From the NCBI RefSeq assembly GCF_001687325.1, contig NZ_LZRD01000009.1:210863-274862 (forward strand): 64,000 nucleotides of DNA, read 5' to 3'. This stretch comes from Streptomyces sp. PTY087I2 (GTDB lineage Bacteria; Actinomycetota; Actinomycetes; Streptomycetales; Streptomycetaceae). The notes beneath the pieces are model-generated. The model was not told the DNA's origin. It was given only the letters and a program-made list of their open reading frames with translations, and made no database searches. Of this stretch, positions 43,901 through 53,595 are shown piece by piece. The translations under genes were made by a program, and so were the position numbers. Numbering within the stretch: position 1 is the stretch's first letter; every line of letters starts with the position of its first letter.

Positions 43901-44686
43901 GTGTCCCTCCCCCGCCGACCACCCGCCCTGCTCGCCGCACCGCTCCTCGCCCTGGTCCTGCTGCTCACCGGCTGTTCCTCCGGCGCCGCTCCGGAGAAGG
44001 CCCCTGCCGGTGTCCCGGGGCAGGGCGCCGCGGGCCCGCAGTCGGACGCCGCCTCCGCGCGCCGGGCCTCCCCCAGCCCGACGCCCACCCCCGCCCGGAT
44101 CCCGGACCTGGGGCCGGAGACCCTGGCCCAGATCCCCGCCGAGGCCCGGCAGGCCTTCGTGGTGACCGGCGAGGAGGTGGACGCCCACCGCTCCAGCGCG
44201 GTCCTGTACAGCCGCGCGGACCCGGCCCAGGGCTGGGAGCCGGTCGCGGGCCCCTGGCCGGCCCACAATGGCATGGAGGGCTGGACGGACCACCATGTGG
44301 CCGGGGACCTCAGATCGCCCACGGGCGTCTACACCCTCACCGACGCGGGCGGTCGGCTCCCCGATCCCGGGGCGCTGCTGCCGTACGACGAGCACCCCCG
44401 GTTCGCGGTGGACGGCGAGGGCTTCTTCGGCGAGCCGCTGGAGGGCTCCTTCGACTACGTCGTCGCGATCAACTACAACCGCACGGAGGGCGTCAGCCCC
44501 CTGGACCGCACCCGCCCGCTCGGCCTCGAACGCGGCGGCGGCATCTGGGTCCACGTCGACCACGGCGGCCCGACCCAGGGCTGCGTCTCCGTCCCCGAGG
44601 AACAGATGGAGGAGCTTCTGCGCACCCTGGACCCGGCGATGAACCCGGTGATCGTGATGGGGGACGCGGAGTCGCTGGGGCGGTGA
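43901..44686 (+). CDS. L,D-transpeptidase (YkuD)-like lipoprotein
   Basis: 261 residues. Lipobox LTGC after a hydrophobic signal (LLALVLLLTGCSSG), a disordered Ala/Pro spacer, then a YkuD-type domain: SPTGVYTLTDAGG, FDYVVAINYN and the catalytic segment GIWVHVDHGGPTQGCVSVPEEQM, where Cys in GCVS is the presumed nucleophile and His in DHGG the base. It would cross-link or modify peptidoglycan outside the membrane. GTG start, GAGGAG 10 nt upstream. No neighbouring wall gene. Confidence 0.85.
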   Translation: MSLPRRPPALLAAPLLALVLLLTGCSSGAAPEKAPAGVPGQGAAGPQSDAASARRASPSPTPTPARIPDLGPETLAQIPAEARQAFVVTGEEVDAHRSSAVLYSRADPAQGWEPVAGPWPAHNGMEGWTDHHVAGDLRSPTGVYTLTDAGGRLPDPGALLPYDEHPRFAVDGEGFFGEPLEGSFDYVVAINYNRTEGVSPLDRTRPLGLERGGGIWVHVDHGGPTQGCVSVPEEQMEELLRTLDPAMNPVIVMGDAESLGR

Positions 44687-44783
44687 GAGGTGATCGGGCG
44701 TACGGGCGGGGGCCCTTGCCCGTACGCTGAGGATGTTCCCCGGTACACGTCGAACCGGTGGCCCGGTGCAGGAGGAGGTCGTT

Positions 44784-45365
44784 GTGAGCGTGGTCGAGGA
44801 CCGCGTCCTGACGCAGGACGTCTTCGAGGAATTGGCCCGTAGCGCCATACGTGCCGAGGAGGCACTGCGGCTGGAGTTCGTGAACGGGAAACTGGGGGTC
44901 AAGGCTGTGCCGGACGGGGACCACGGGCGGATCATCGCCTGGCTGACGCAGATCTGCATGCAGGCGGATCCGAGCCGATGGCTCTTCGGCGAACAAGGCC
45001 TTCGTGTCGAGTCCTACCGCAAGGGCAACGCTCGTCCCGATGCGAGCCTGGCTCCCCTCGACGCCTTCGTCGGCCAGGGCGAATGGGCCAACCCCGACGA
45101 CGTCCTCATGGTCGTCGAGGTGACCTCGTACGACGAGGACACCGACCGCCGCGACCGCGTCGAGAAGCCCCGGGCGTACGCCGAGACCGGCATCCCCGTC
45201 TATCTGCTGATCGACCGGGACACTTGTGAGGTGAAGGTCCACTCGCAGCCCGACGGCGTGCGCTACGAGCAGGTCGTCACTGTGCCGTACGGCAAGACCG
45301 TCACCCTCCCCGACCCCGTCGGGATCGAGCTGGACACCGAACCCCTCAAGAGCTGGGTGCGCTGA
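44784..45365 (+). CDS. Uma2-family (DUF820) PD-(D/E)XK nuclease-fold protein, second copy
   Basis: 193 residues. Core motifs: LRLEFVNGKLGVKAVPDGDH, RPDASLAPLDAF (predicted active Asp), VLMVVEVTSYDEDTDRRDRVEKPRAYAETGIPVYLLID (predicted active Glu and Lys). GGAGGAGGTC lies 3 nt before the GTG start. Similar in fold but clearly divergent in sequence from the Uma2 gene at 33840, so not a recent duplication. Confidence 0.87.
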   Translation: MSVVEDRVLTQDVFEELARSAIRAEEALRLEFVNGKLGVKAVPDGDHGRIIAWLTQICMQADPSRWLFGEQGLRVESYRKGNARPDASLAPLDAFVGQGEWANPDDVLMVVEVTSYDEDTDRRDRVEKPRAYAETGIPVYLLIDRDTCEVKVHSQPDGVRYEQVVTVPYGKTVTLPDPVGIELDTEPLKSWVR

Positions 45366-45378
45366 CCCGACGCCGGAA

Positions 45379-45424
45379 CGCGAGGAGCCCGGGACCGCAC
45401 AGCGGTGGTCCCGGGCTCCTCGCG
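45379..45424. terminator. Bidirectional terminator between Uma2 and metG
   Basis: Perfect 18-bp stem CGCGAGGAGCCCGGGACC and complement with a 10-nt loop, in the convergent gap. Confidence 0.88.
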
Positions 45425-45430
45425 TACGTA

Positions 45431-47044
45431 CTACGCCGGCTTCTCCTCCAGGCGCGGGAACAGCACCGCGCCCTTCGTCACCGTCGCGCCCGCGGGCAGC
45501 GTGCCCCAGACGCCCGCGTCCTGGACCTTTTGGTCGGCCAGGGCGCCCAGGGACTCCTCGGCGCCCAGGGACTCCCAGAGCTTCTGCGAGGTTTCCGGCA
45601 TCACGGAGTTGAGCAGTACCGCGACGCCGCGCAGCGACTCGGCGGCCGTGTACAGGATGGTCGCCAGGCGGGCCTGGCCCTCCGGGGTGGTGTCCTTGGC
45701 CACCTTCCACGGCTCCTGCTCCGTGATATAGCCGTTGACCTGCTTCACGAAGTCGAAGATCGCCAGGATGCCGCCCTGGAAGTCCAGCTCCTCGCCGATC
45801 TTCCGGTCGGCCGTCGCCACGGCCTTCGCCAGCCCGTCCCGCACGGCCTGCTCGGCGTCACCGGCGGCCGTGTCCTGAGGCAGCGCCCCGCCGAAGTATT
45901 TGCCGACCATCGCCGCCACGCGCGAGGCGAGGTTGCCGTAGTCGTTGGCCAGCTCGGAGGTGTAGCGGGCGGAGAAGTCCTCCCAGGAGAACGACCCGTC
46001 GCTGCCGTAGGAGATGGCCCGCAGGAAGTACCAGCGGTACGCGTCCACGCCGAAGTGCGAGGTCAGATCCTGCGGCTTGATGCCGGTCAGGTTCGACTTG
46101 GACATCTTCTCGCCGCCGACCATCAGCCAGCCGTTGGCGACGACCTTGCCCGGCAGCGGCAGACCCTGCGCCATCAGCATCGCGGGCCAGATCACCGAGT
46201 GGAAGCGGAGGATGTCCTTGCCGATCAGGTGCACGTTCGCCGGGAACGTACCGTCGAACTTCTCCTGGTTGGCGCCGTAGCCGACCGCCGTCGCGTAGTT
46301 GAGCAGCGCGTCGACCCACACGTAGATGACGTGCTTGTCGTCCCACGGCACCGGGACGCCCCAGTCGAACGTCGAGCGCGAGATCGACAGGTCCTGGAGA
46401 CCCTGCTCGACGAAGTTCACGACCTCGTTGCGCGCCGACTCGGGCTGGATGAAGTCCGGGTTCGCCGCGTAGAACTCCAGCAGCTTCGGACCGTACTCGC
46501 TCAGCTTGAAGAAGTAGTTCTCCTCCTTGAGGAGCTCCACCGGCTTCTTGTGGACCGGGCAGAGCTTCTGACCGGCGAACTCGCCCTCGCCGTCGATCAG
46601 ATCGCCGGGGAGCTTGTACTCCTCGCAGCCCACGCAGTACGGGCCCTCGTACCCGCCCTTGTAGATCTCGCCCCTGTCGTACAGGTCCTGCACGAACTCC
46701 TGCACCCGGTCGGTGTGCCGCTTCTCCGTCGTGCGGATGAAGTCGTCGTTCGCGATGTTCAGGTGCTCCCAGAGGGGCTTCCACGCCTCCTCGACGAGCT
46801 TGTCCGCCCAGGCCTGCGGAGTCACGTTGTTCGCCTCGGCCGTGCGCATGATCTTCTGACCGTGCTCGTCCGTGCCGGTGAGGTACCACACCTTCTCGCC
46901 GCGCTGGCGGTGCCAGCGCGTGAGCACGTCGCCTGCGACGGTCGTGTAGGCGTGGCCCAGGTGAGGAGCGTCGTTGACGTAGTAAATGGGGGTCGAGACG
47001 TAGTACGCCGTCGCCCCCTGCTTCTCGGATCCAGTGGCCGCCAT
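45431..47044 (-). CDS. metG: Methionyl-tRNA synthetase
   Basis: 537 residues. Class I signatures HLGH (PHLGHAYTTVAGD) and KMSKS (GGEKMSKSNLTG), a zinc-binding CP insertion (YCVGCEEYKLPGDL ... LCPVHKKPVE) and a C-terminal helical anticodon domain; there is no C-terminal tRNA-binding OB extension. ATG 47044 lies 7 nt after TAGGAT (minus strand), consistent with leaderless transcription; an upstream ATG at 47077 is less likely. Confidence 0.96.
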   Translation of the reverse strand: MAATGSEKQGATAYYVSTPIYYVNDAPHLGHAYTTVAGDVLTRWHRQRGEKVWYLTGTDEHGQKIMRTAEANNVTPQAWADKLVEEAWKPLWEHLNIANDDFIRTTEKRHTDRVQEFVQDLYDRGEIYKGGYEGPYCVGCEEYKLPGDLIDGEGEFAGQKLCPVHKKPVELLKEENYFFKLSEYGPKLLEFYAANPDFIQPESARNEVVNFVEQGLQDLSISRSTFDWGVPVPWDDKHVIYVWVDALLNYATAVGYGANQEKFDGTFPANVHLIGKDILRFHSVIWPAMLMAQGLPLPGKVVANGWLMVGGEKMSKSNLTGIKPQDLTSHFGVDAYRWYFLRAISYGSDGSFSWEDFSARYTSELANDYGNLASRVAAMVGKYFGGALPQDTAAGDAEQAVRDGLAKAVATADRKIGEELDFQGGILAIFDFVKQVNGYITEQEPWKVAKDTTPEGQARLATILYTAAESLRGVAVLLNSVMPETSQKLWESLGAEESLGALADQKVQDAGVWGTLPAGATVTKGAVLFPRLEEKPA

Positions 47045-47226
47045 GGTCGAAATCCTAACGGCCCGATCAAGATCCACTCACATCGATAAACGGCGGCCCC
47101 CGCGCGGACGGAGGAAGACCCTCCGGTGGAGAGCTTTGCGAAACATCCCCTGGCGTAATGGTTCCCGTAGGAAAGTCGCATCCTGGGAGGGAGCGGACAA
47201 GCGTGCACGAGGCAGGGGACATCACC

Positions 47227-47880
47227 ATGCGGGTACTGGTCGCCGAGGACGAGGAGATCCTCGCGGAGCTGGTCGCCACCGGACTGCGCCGGGCCGGCTT
47301 CGCGGTCGACACCGTGTACAGCGGGGACGCGGCCCTCGCCTACCTCGGCCTCCACGACTACGACGTCGTCGTCCTCGACCGCGACCTCCCCCGGGTCCAC
47401 GGCGACGACGTGGCCCGCCGCCTGGTCGCCTCCGGCTCCCGCACCCGGATCCTGATGCTCACCGCCTCCGGCGCCATGGAGGACCGGGTCGCCGGGCTCG
47501 ACCTGGGGGCCGACGACTACGTGGCCAAGCCGTTCGAGTTCCCCGAGCTGGTCTCCCGGGTACGCGCCCTGCGCCGGCGCAGCGCCCGGCCCGTACCGCC
47601 CCAGCTGGAGCGCCACGGCATCCGGCTCGACACCGTTCGGCGTTCGGCGCTCCGCGACGGCCGGGACCTGGACCTCTCCCCGAAGGAGTTCACCGTGCTG
47701 CAACTGCTCCTGGAGGCCGACGGCGGCACGGTCAGCGCGGAAGAGCTGCTGGAGCGAGCCTGGGACGCCAACGCCGACCCGTTCACCGGCGCGGTGCGCG
47801 TCTGCATGAGCAAGCTCCGCGCCAAGCTCGGCGAGCCCGCGCTGATCCGCACCGTGCAGGGCGTCGGGTACGCCCTGTGA
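47227..47880 (+). CDS. OmpR/PhoB-family response regulator
   Basis: 217 residues. Receiver: MRVLVAEDEEILAELV, phospho-Asp in VVVLDRDLPRVHG, Thr in LMLTASGAMEDR, Lys in DYVAKPFEF. Winged-helix output: LDLSPKEFTVLQLLLEADGGTVSAEELLERAWDANADPFTGAVRVCMSKLRAKLG ... [15 protein letters not shown] lies about 7 nt before the ATG; a GTG at 47203 would add eight residues. Overlaps the kinase gene by GTGA. Confidence 0.93.
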   Translation: MRVLVAEDEEILAELVATGLRRAGFAVDTVYSGDAALAYLGLHDYDVVVLDRDLPRVHGDDVARRLVASGSRTRILMLTASGAMEDRVAGLDLGADDYVAKPFEFPELVSRVRALRRRSARPVPPQLERHGIRLDTVRRSALRDGRDLDLSPKEFTVLQLLLEADGGTVSAEELLERAWDANADPFTGAVRVCMSKLRAKLGEPALIRTVQGVGYAL

Positions 47881-49199
47881 AGCGGCCGTCCCCGCTGCGG
47901 CGGCTGGTGGACGCCTCGAAGCTGCCGCACTCGACGATCCGCACCCGCATCGCCCTCGTGTACGGCGGTGTCTTCCTGGTTCTCGGCACGGCCCTGCTGG
48001 CCACCGTCAACCTGGCCTCCCGCGCCGGTACGGAGACCGAGGCGCGGGCCATCGCCTCCACGGCGGTCGTCGTCGTCCCGCCCGGGTACACCGTGAACGG
48101 CCCGTTCGTCGCCCGCAGCTCCACCGGATCGCCCACCGCCTACGAACTCACCGACCATGTCAGCGACGCGGCGGGCAAGCAGCTCCTGAACTGGTCGTTC
48201 GCCGCGCTGCTCGTGATGACGGCGGGCGCGGTCGGAGTGGGCTGGTGGATAGCGGGCCGGGTCCTGCGGCCGGTCCACGCGATGACCGCGAAGGCCCGCC
48301 GGCTATCCGAGAGGACCCTGCACGAGCGGATCGCGTCCAGCGGCCCGGACGACGAGCTGAGGGAGCTCGGCGAGACGCTGGACGCGCTGCTGGGCCGCCT
48401 GGAGAAGGCGTTCGACAGCCAGCGGAGGTTCATCGCGAACGCCTCGCACGAGCTGCGGACCCCGCTGGCCACCCAGCGCGCCGCGATCCAGATCGGCCTG
48501 GACGATCCGTCCCCCGAGGACCTCGTCCGTACCCGGCAGACCCTGCTGGACACCAACCGGCGCAGTGAGCGGCTCATCGAGGGGCTGCTCGTGCTGGCCC
48601 GCAGCGAACGGGGCCTGGCCGCGGACGAGCGCGAGACGGTCCGCCTCGATCACGTGGTCAGGGAGGAGACGGCCCGCTATCCGGCGGTACGGGGCGGGGG
48701 CGGCGGCCCGGAAGGCCGGGGGCCGGGCGGTGGTGACCCGCAGCGCCGGGGTCCGGGAGATGACGGGCCGGTCGTGAACGTCGCGGTGGCCGCCTGTTCC
48801 GTGCGCGGCAACCGGCTGCTGCTCGCCCAGCTGGTGGCGAACCTGCTGGCCAACGCGGTCACGTACAACGTGCCGGGCGGCTCGGTGGAGGTCTCGCTGA
48901 GCAAGGAGGGGGGCCTGCTGGTGCGCAACACCGGACCGGTGGTCTCCGAGGCCGATGTCGCGGGGTTCTTCGAGCCGTTCCGGCGGGGAGAGGGCCGGGA
49001 CCGGATGGGCCCGGGGTCGGGCCTCGGCCTGTCGATAGTCCGGTCGATCGCGGTGGCCCACGGCGGTACGGTCACGGCGGAACCGGGCCCGGAGGGCGGC
49101 GGTCTCGCCGTGACCGTACGGCTGCCGGCCGATCAGGCCCCGGAGCCGGCCTCGCGCGCGGCGGTCCAGTCCGGCAGCCCGGCGAGGATCTCCCGGTAG
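47877..49199 (+). CDS. Sensor histidine kinase of the OmpR-type pair
   Basis: 440 residues. TM1 ([23 protein letters not shown]), a short external loop of about 55 residues, TM2 ([22 protein letters not shown]), HAMP, HisKA with phospho-His in [16 protein letters not shown] (about 190), an insertion of Gly/Pro-rich sequence ([20 protein letters not shown]) and HATPase ([33 protein letters not shown]). The external sensor is too small for an obvious ligand domain. Translationally coupled to its regulator. Its 3' end overlaps the convergent vWA gene by 67 bp. Confidence 0.93.
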   Translation: MKRPSPLRRLVDASKLPHSTIRTRIALVYGGVFLVLGTALLATVNLASRAGTETEARAIASTAVVVVPPGYTVNGPFVARSSTGSPTAYELTDHVSDAAGKQLLNWSFAALLVMTAGAVGVGWWIAGRVLRPVHAMTAKARRLSERTLHERIASSGPDDELRELGETLDALLGRLEKAFDSQRRFIANASHELRTPLATQRAAIQIGLDDPSPEDLVRTRQTLLDTNRRSERLIEGLLVLARSERGLAADERETVRLDHVVREETARYPAVRGGGGGPEGRGPGGGDPQRRGPGDDGPVVNVAVAACSVRGNRLLLAQLVANLLANAVTYNVPGGSVEVSLSKEGGLLVRNTGPVVSEADVAGFFEPFRRGEGRDRMGPGSGLGLSIVRSIAVAHGGTVTAEPGPEGGGLAVTVRLPADQAPEPASRAAVQSGSPARISR

Positions 49200-50698
49200 A
49201 GCTCGGCGTCCGCGATCTCGCGGGGGGCCGGTCCGGCGTGGAAGAACCCGGCGTTCGGGACGTCGAGCTTCCGCAGGAAGTCGAAGCCCTTCGCGTCCTG
49301 CTCGCCGAAGGCGACGAACTGGAAGAACAGCGGCAGCCGCGCCGCGTCCGCGAGGGCCTGCCGGGCGGCCTGCTTGGCGTCCGGCGGGCCGTCCGTCTGG
49401 AAGACCACGAGAGCCGGACCGGTGGCCTCCGTCTTCTCGTAGTGCGCGACGACCTCCTCGACGGCGCGTTCGTAGTGCGTCCGGCCGAGTCGGCCGAGGC
49501 CCGCGTGCAGCTCGTCGACGCGGCCCTCGTGGCCGGAGAGTTCGAGGGAGCCGGTGCCGTCGATGTCCGTCGAGAAGAAGACGACCTGCACGGTGGCGTC
49601 CTCGTCCAGGTGCGCGGCGAGCGCGAGCGTCCGGTCGCCCAGGTGCTGGGCGCTGCCGTCCTTGTAGAACGGCCGCATCGAGCCGGAACGGTCGAGCACC
49701 AGGTAGACGCGGGCACGGAGCCCGGTCAGCCCGTGCGCCTTGAGCGCCGCCTGCGCCGCCTTGTACGGGGCGGCGAGCTGCGGAGCCCGAGACTTGACCC
49801 GCGCGAGCGTGGTGGCGGGCTTGCCGGGGGCGGACTCCGACGCGGCGGGCGCGGCCGGGGCCGGCTCTTCCGCTGCGGCGGGGGCGGCCGGCTCCGGTAC
49901 GACGGGGGCTGCCGGGGTGTCCGCGACGGCCGGGGCTTCGGAGACGGCCGGGGTTCCGGCGGGCTCCGGGGTCTCCGCAGCGACCGGGGCGTCCGCGACG
50001 GCCGGGGCCTCGGTGGCGGCGGGGGTCTCCACAACGGCCGGGGTGTCCACGGGCTCCGTGGTTTCCGCGACGGCCGGGGTCTCGGCAGGCTCCGGTGCCG
50101 TTGCGGCTTCGGGGGCCTTGGGGGCCTTGGGGGGCTCGGGAGCCTCGGCGGCCTCGGGCGCCTTCGGGGCCTCGGTGGCGGCCTCAGGCGCCTCGGGGGC
50201 GCTCTCCGGGGCCTTCGCCGGTGCTTCCGCTTCCGCCGGCGCCGGTTCGGGCGTGGACTCCTGAGCCGGTGCGGTCTTCGAGGTCTCGTCGAGATCGAGA
50301 TCGAGATCGAGGTCGATCGTGATCGGCTCCGGCGCCTCGGCGACCACCGGCTCGTCGGCCTCGGCGGTGGCCACCGGCTCCTCGGGCTTCTCCGCCGTCG
50401 GGGTGTCCTCCGGGGCCGACCCCTGCGCGGGGACGGTCGGCGACGTCGGCGCGGCGGCCGCCTTGTCGAACGCCTCCGCCACCAGGTCGGTGGCCGGCGA
50501 GCCGTCACGGTCCGTGGATCCGGAGGCGGGGGCCGGGATCGACGCCTTCGGCTCCGCCGTCGGCTCGGCCGCCGAAGTGGTCTCCGGCTCCGACTCCTTG
50601 GGCTGAGTGCGCTCGGCCTGGGGCGGGACGGTGGCCGTGGTCGGCTCGTCCTGCTCCGTGCGGCCGAACACCTTACGCAGCAAGCTCCGAATGCCCAT
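49133..50698 (-). CDS. vWA-domain protein with long Pro/Ala/Glu repeat region (TerY-like)
   Basis: 521 residues. A basic amphipathic N-terminus ([18 protein letters not shown]), then about 290 residues of imperfect [21 protein letters not shown] repeats including an acidic [10 protein letters not shown] run, and a C-terminal von Willebrand A domain (about 320-515) with intact MIDAS DRSGSM and Thr/Asp sites (QTDGPPD). The vWA part resembles TerF/TerY-type proteins of tellurite-resistance (Ter) systems; no other ter gene is adjacent. The low-complexity region may act as a spacer or protein scaffold. ATG 50698 is the likely start (AAAGG 8 nt upstream); 50716 is the alternative. Confidence 0.85.
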   Translation of the reverse strand: MGIRSLLRKVFGRTEQDEPTTATVPPQAERTQPKESEPETTSAAEPTAEPKASIPAPASGSTDRDGSPATDLVAEAFDKAAAAPTSPTVPAQGSAPEDTPTAEKPEEPVATAEADEPVVAEAPEPITIDLDLDLDLDETSKTAPAQESTPEPAPAEAEAPAKAPESAPEAPEAATEAPKAPEAAEAPEPPKAPKAPEAATAPEPAETPAVAETTEPVDTPAVVETPAATEAPAVADAPVAAETPEPAGTPAVSEAPAVADTPAAPVVPEPAAPAAAEEPAPAAPAASESAPGKPATTLARVKSRAPQLAAPYKAAQAALKAHGLTGLRARVYLVLDRSGSMRPFYKDGSAQHLGDRTLALAAHLDEDATVQVVFFSTDIDGTGSLELSGHEGRVDELHAGLGRLGRTHYERAVEEVVAHYEKTEATGPALVVFQTDGPPDAKQAARQALADAARLPLFFQFVAFGEQDAKGFDFLRKLDVPNAGFFHAGPAPREIADAELYREILAGLPDWTAAREAGSGA

Positions 50699-50918
50699 GG
50701 GCGAGGCCTTTCGCATGAGTTGGGTGCGGTGAATGTCCGACCTGAGGTGAATTCATCCCTGGCCAGGACGGATACGTAAGGTTAGCGGCCGGATCCGGCC
50801 GTTCGCCGGTGCGGCCCACCCCTGCGTCAACCGAGCCGAAACCGTTCCCGGACCGAGTCCACCGCGGTGTCCACGACGGCGTCCACCACCGGCCCTCAAA
50901 GGAACAGCGGTGGCCCGG

Positions 50919-50940
50919 ACTTCACCCGCCGTTCACCGGG
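50919..50940 (+). promoter_or_regulatory. PHO box upstream of phoX
   Basis: Two 11-nt direct repeat units with TTCACC cores at 50921 and 50932 (second core GTTCACC), the arrangement bound by PhoP in Streptomyces; a degenerate third unit may follow at 50943. It lies 65 bp before the phoX start, inside the 306-bp gap 50699-51004, where nothing else is recognisable. Confidence 0.75.
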
Positions 50941-51004
50941 AGTCCCTCGGACCGGGTGGAGGCGCACCTACCGTCACGCACGACACCAGACGGAGGGAAT
51001 CCAC

Positions 51005-53074
51005 GTGCGTAATCTGCTGCCGTTCATCAGCTCGCATTCCGGTGGGCGTTCCGCGCTGACCTGCCGCTTCCGCTGTGGGGACGCCTGCTTCAAGGAGACG
51101 CCCAACACCAGCGACAACGAGTACGCCGGAGACATCATCGCCGGTGCCGTGTCGCGCCGCTCGATGATGCGCGCCGCCGCCGTGGTCACCGTCGCCACCG
51201 CCGCCGGGGCCGCCGCGCTGACCGGCCCCAGCGCCCCGCAGGCCGAGGCCGCCGCCCTCGCCGGGCACGGGAGCAAACCGGGCCGTCCCCAGAAACCGGG
51301 GGCGTCCGGCGCGCGTGGCCTGCGGTTCTCGCCGGTCGCGCCCAACAAGGACGACAAGGTCACCGTCCCCGACGGGTACGCCCAGAACGTGGTGATCCGC
51401 TGGGGCGAGCCGATCCTGCGCGGCGCGCCCGCCTTCGACCCGGACAAGCAGACGGCGAAGGCGCAGGCGGGCCAGTTCGGTTACAACAACGACTTCCTCT
51501 CCCTGCTCCCGCTGCGCGGCGAGCGCGGCCGTCAGGTCCTGGTCGCGAACCATGAGTACACGGACGAGATCCTCATGTTCCGCGGCTACGATCCGGCCAA
51601 CCCCACCCGCGAGCAGGTGGAGATCGCCTGGGCGGCGCACGGACTCTCCGTGGTCGTCGTCCAGGAGGAGCACCGCACCGGCAAGCTGGGCCCGGTCAAC
51701 CGGCACCCGCTGAACCGCCGGCTGACCGCGACCAGCGAGTTCCGTATGACGGGCCCGGCCGCGGGCAGCACCCTGCTGCGCACGTCCGCCGACCGCACCG
51801 GCCGCAAGGTGCTCGGCACCCTCAACAACTGTGCGGGCGGCACCACTCCGTGGGGCACCACGCTGCACGGCGAGGAGAACTTCAACCAGTACTTCGCCAA
51901 CGGCACGACCACCATGCACCAGCGGTACGGGATCGGCACGGGCGCCTCCGAGCGCAAGTGGGAGCGGTTCGACCGGCGGTTCGACCTGGCGAAGGAGCCC
52001 AACGAGGCCAACCGCTTCGGCTGGGTCGTCGAACTCGACCCGTACGACCCGGACTCCACCCCGCGCAAGCGGACCGCGCTGGGCCGGTTCAAGCACGAGG
52101 CCGCGCAGCCCCGGCTCACCTCCGACGGCCGCCCCGTCGTCTACATGGGCGACGACGAGAAGTTCGACTACCTCTACAAGTTCGTCTCCAGCAAGCGGAT
52201 GAAGAAGGGCAACTCGCGGGCCGCCCGCGAGCACAACCTGACGCTCCTGGACGAGGGCACGCTGTACGTCGCCAAGTTGACGGGCGACTCGCCGACCGGC
52301 GAGATCGACGGCTCCGGAAAGCTGCCCAACGACGGTGAGTTCGACGGCAGCGGCGTCTGGATCCCGCTGGCCACCGGCACCACCTCGCACGTCCCGGGCA
52401 TGACCGCCGAGGAGGTGTACGTCTACACGCGGCTCGCCGGTGACAAGGTCGGCGCGACCAAGATGGACCGCCCCGAGGACGTCGAGCCCTCGCCGCGCAC
52501 CGGCCGGGTCTACGTGGCGCTCACCAACAACTCGGACCGCGGCAAGGAGGGCAAGGCCCCGGCGGATGAGGCGAACCCGCGCAACGGCAACAAGCACGGG
52601 CAGATCCTGGAGCTCGCGGAGAACTGGGACGACCCGACGAGCGACGGGTTCGCCTGGCGGCTGTTCCTCGTGGCGGGCGACCCGGACGACCCGGCGACGT
52701 ACTTCGCCGGCTTCCCCAAGGAGAGCGTCAGCCCCATCTCCTGCCCGGACAACGTGGCGTTCGACGCCCATGGCAACCTGTGGATCTCCACGGACGGCAA
52801 CGCGCTCGGCACGCACGACGGGCTGTTCGGCGTGGCGACCCACGGTGACCGGCGCGGCGAGCTGAAGCAGTTCCTCACCGTCCCGACCGGGGCCGAGACC
52901 TGCGGCCCGGTCATCCAGGACCGCCGGGTCCTGGTGGCGGTCCAGCACCCGGGCGAGGTCGACGGGGCCTCCGTGGAGAAGCCGGCGAGCGTCTGGCCCG
53001 ACGGACCGGGCAAGATCGTCCGCCCCGCGGTCGTCGCCGTCTGGCGCAAGGACGGGCGCGACATCGGCGTGTGA
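51005..53074 (+). CDS. phoX: PhoX-type alkaline phosphatase (DUF839), Tat-exported
   Basis: 689 residues. A twin-arginine signal (SRRSMMRAAAVVTVATAAGAAALTG, given for the RR motif near residue 50) is unusually preceded by about 48 residues, including CRFRCGDACF. Mature domain: LVANHEYTDEILMFRG, NNCAGGTTPWGTTLHGEENFNQY, KMDRPEDVEPSPRTGRVYVALTNN, PDNVAFDAHGNLWISTDGNALG, the metal-site segments of Ca/Fe-dependent PhoX enzymes that release phosphate from organic esters outside the cell. GTG start with GGAGG 8 nt upstream. The PHO box predicts induction on phosphate starvation through PhoR-PhoP. Confidence 0.92.
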   Translation: MRNLLPFISSHSGGRSALTCRFRCGDACFKETPNTSDNEYAGDIIAGAVSRRSMMRAAAVVTVATAAGAAALTGPSAPQAEAAALAGHGSKPGRPQKPGASGARGLRFSPVAPNKDDKVTVPDGYAQNVVIRWGEPILRGAPAFDPDKQTAKAQAGQFGYNNDFLSLLPLRGERGRQVLVANHEYTDEILMFRGYDPANPTREQVEIAWAAHGLSVVVVQEEHRTGKLGPVNRHPLNRRLTATSEFRMTGPAAGSTLLRTSADRTGRKVLGTLNNCAGGTTPWGTTLHGEENFNQYFANGTTTMHQRYGIGTGASERKWERFDRRFDLAKEPNEANRFGWVVELDPYDPDSTPRKRTALGRFKHEAAQPRLTSDGRPVVYMGDDEKFDYLYKFVSSKRMKKGNSRAAREHNLTLLDEGTLYVAKLTGDSPTGEIDGSGKLPNDGEFDGSGVWIPLATGTTSHVPGMTAEEVYVYTRLAGDKVGATKMDRPEDVEPSPRTGRVYVALTNNSDRGKEGKAPADEANPRNGNKHGQILELAENWDDPTSDGFAWRLFLVAGDPDDPATYFAGFPKESVSPISCPDNVAFDAHGNLWISTDGNALGTHDGLFGVATHGDRRGELKQFLTVPTGAETCGPVIQDRRVLVAVQHPGEVDGASVEKPASVWPDGPGKIVRPAVVAVWRKDGRDIGV

Positions 53075-53127
53075 GCCCCGGCAGGAAGTAACAAGAGGCC
53101 GGGCGGCAGGTAGTAGGTAGCAGGATG

Positions 53128-53173
53128 CCGGGCGGCGGGCGGGAGGCCTTATTGCCTCTCACCCGCCGCCCGG
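53128..53173. terminator. Hairpin between phoX and the S4-domain gene
   Basis: CCGGGCGGCGGG (53128-53139) pairs with CCCGCCGCCCGG (53162-53173), with further GAGGC/GCCTC pairing inside. It directly precedes the promoter of the next gene. Confidence 0.7.
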
Positions 53174-53193
53174 TCCGCATTAGAGTCGAAGGC

Positions 53194-53595
53194 ATGGTTT
53201 CCGGTGACGCGCCGCAGGCGGAGGGAAGCGTCCGGGTCGACGTGTGGATCTGGTCGGTCCGGCTGACGAAGACCCGTGCCCAGGCGGCCGCCGCCTGCCG
53301 GGCGGGACATGTGAAGGTCGGCGGCGATCGGGCCAAGCCCGCACAGGCCGTACGCGTCGGCGACGAGGTACGGCTCCGGCACGCGGGGCGGGACTGGGTG
53401 GTCGTCGTCTCGAAGATCGTGAAGAAGCGGGTCGGTCCGCCGGTGGCCGTGGAGTGCTTCGTCGACAACAGCCCGCCCCCGCCGCCCCGCGAGATCGCGA
53501 TCCAGGTGCCCGTACGGGACCGGGGCGCGGGCCGTCCGACCAAGCGCGACCGCCGGGAGATGGAACGCCTTCAGGGCCGCCCGCCGGAGAACTGA
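53194..53595 (+). CDS. S4-domain RNA-binding protein (Hsp15/RqcP-like)
   Basis: 133 residues: S4 domain VRVDVWIWSVRLTKTRAQAAAACRAGHVKVGG (about 13-75) and a basic C-terminal tail (GRPTKRDRREMERLQGR). Relatives bind stalled or recycled 50S subunits carrying peptidyl-tRNA. The ATG lies 7 nt after TAGAGT, so a leaderless mRNA is likely. The last codons and stop are duplicated 30 bp downstream, immediately before parS site 4. Confidence 0.87.
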   Translation: MVSGDAPQAEGSVRVDVWIWSVRLTKTRAQAAAACRAGHVKVGGDRAKPAQAVRVGDEVRLRHAGRDWVVVVSKIVKKRVGPPVAVECFVDNSPPPPPREIAIQVPVRDRGAGRPTKRDRREMERLQGRPPEN

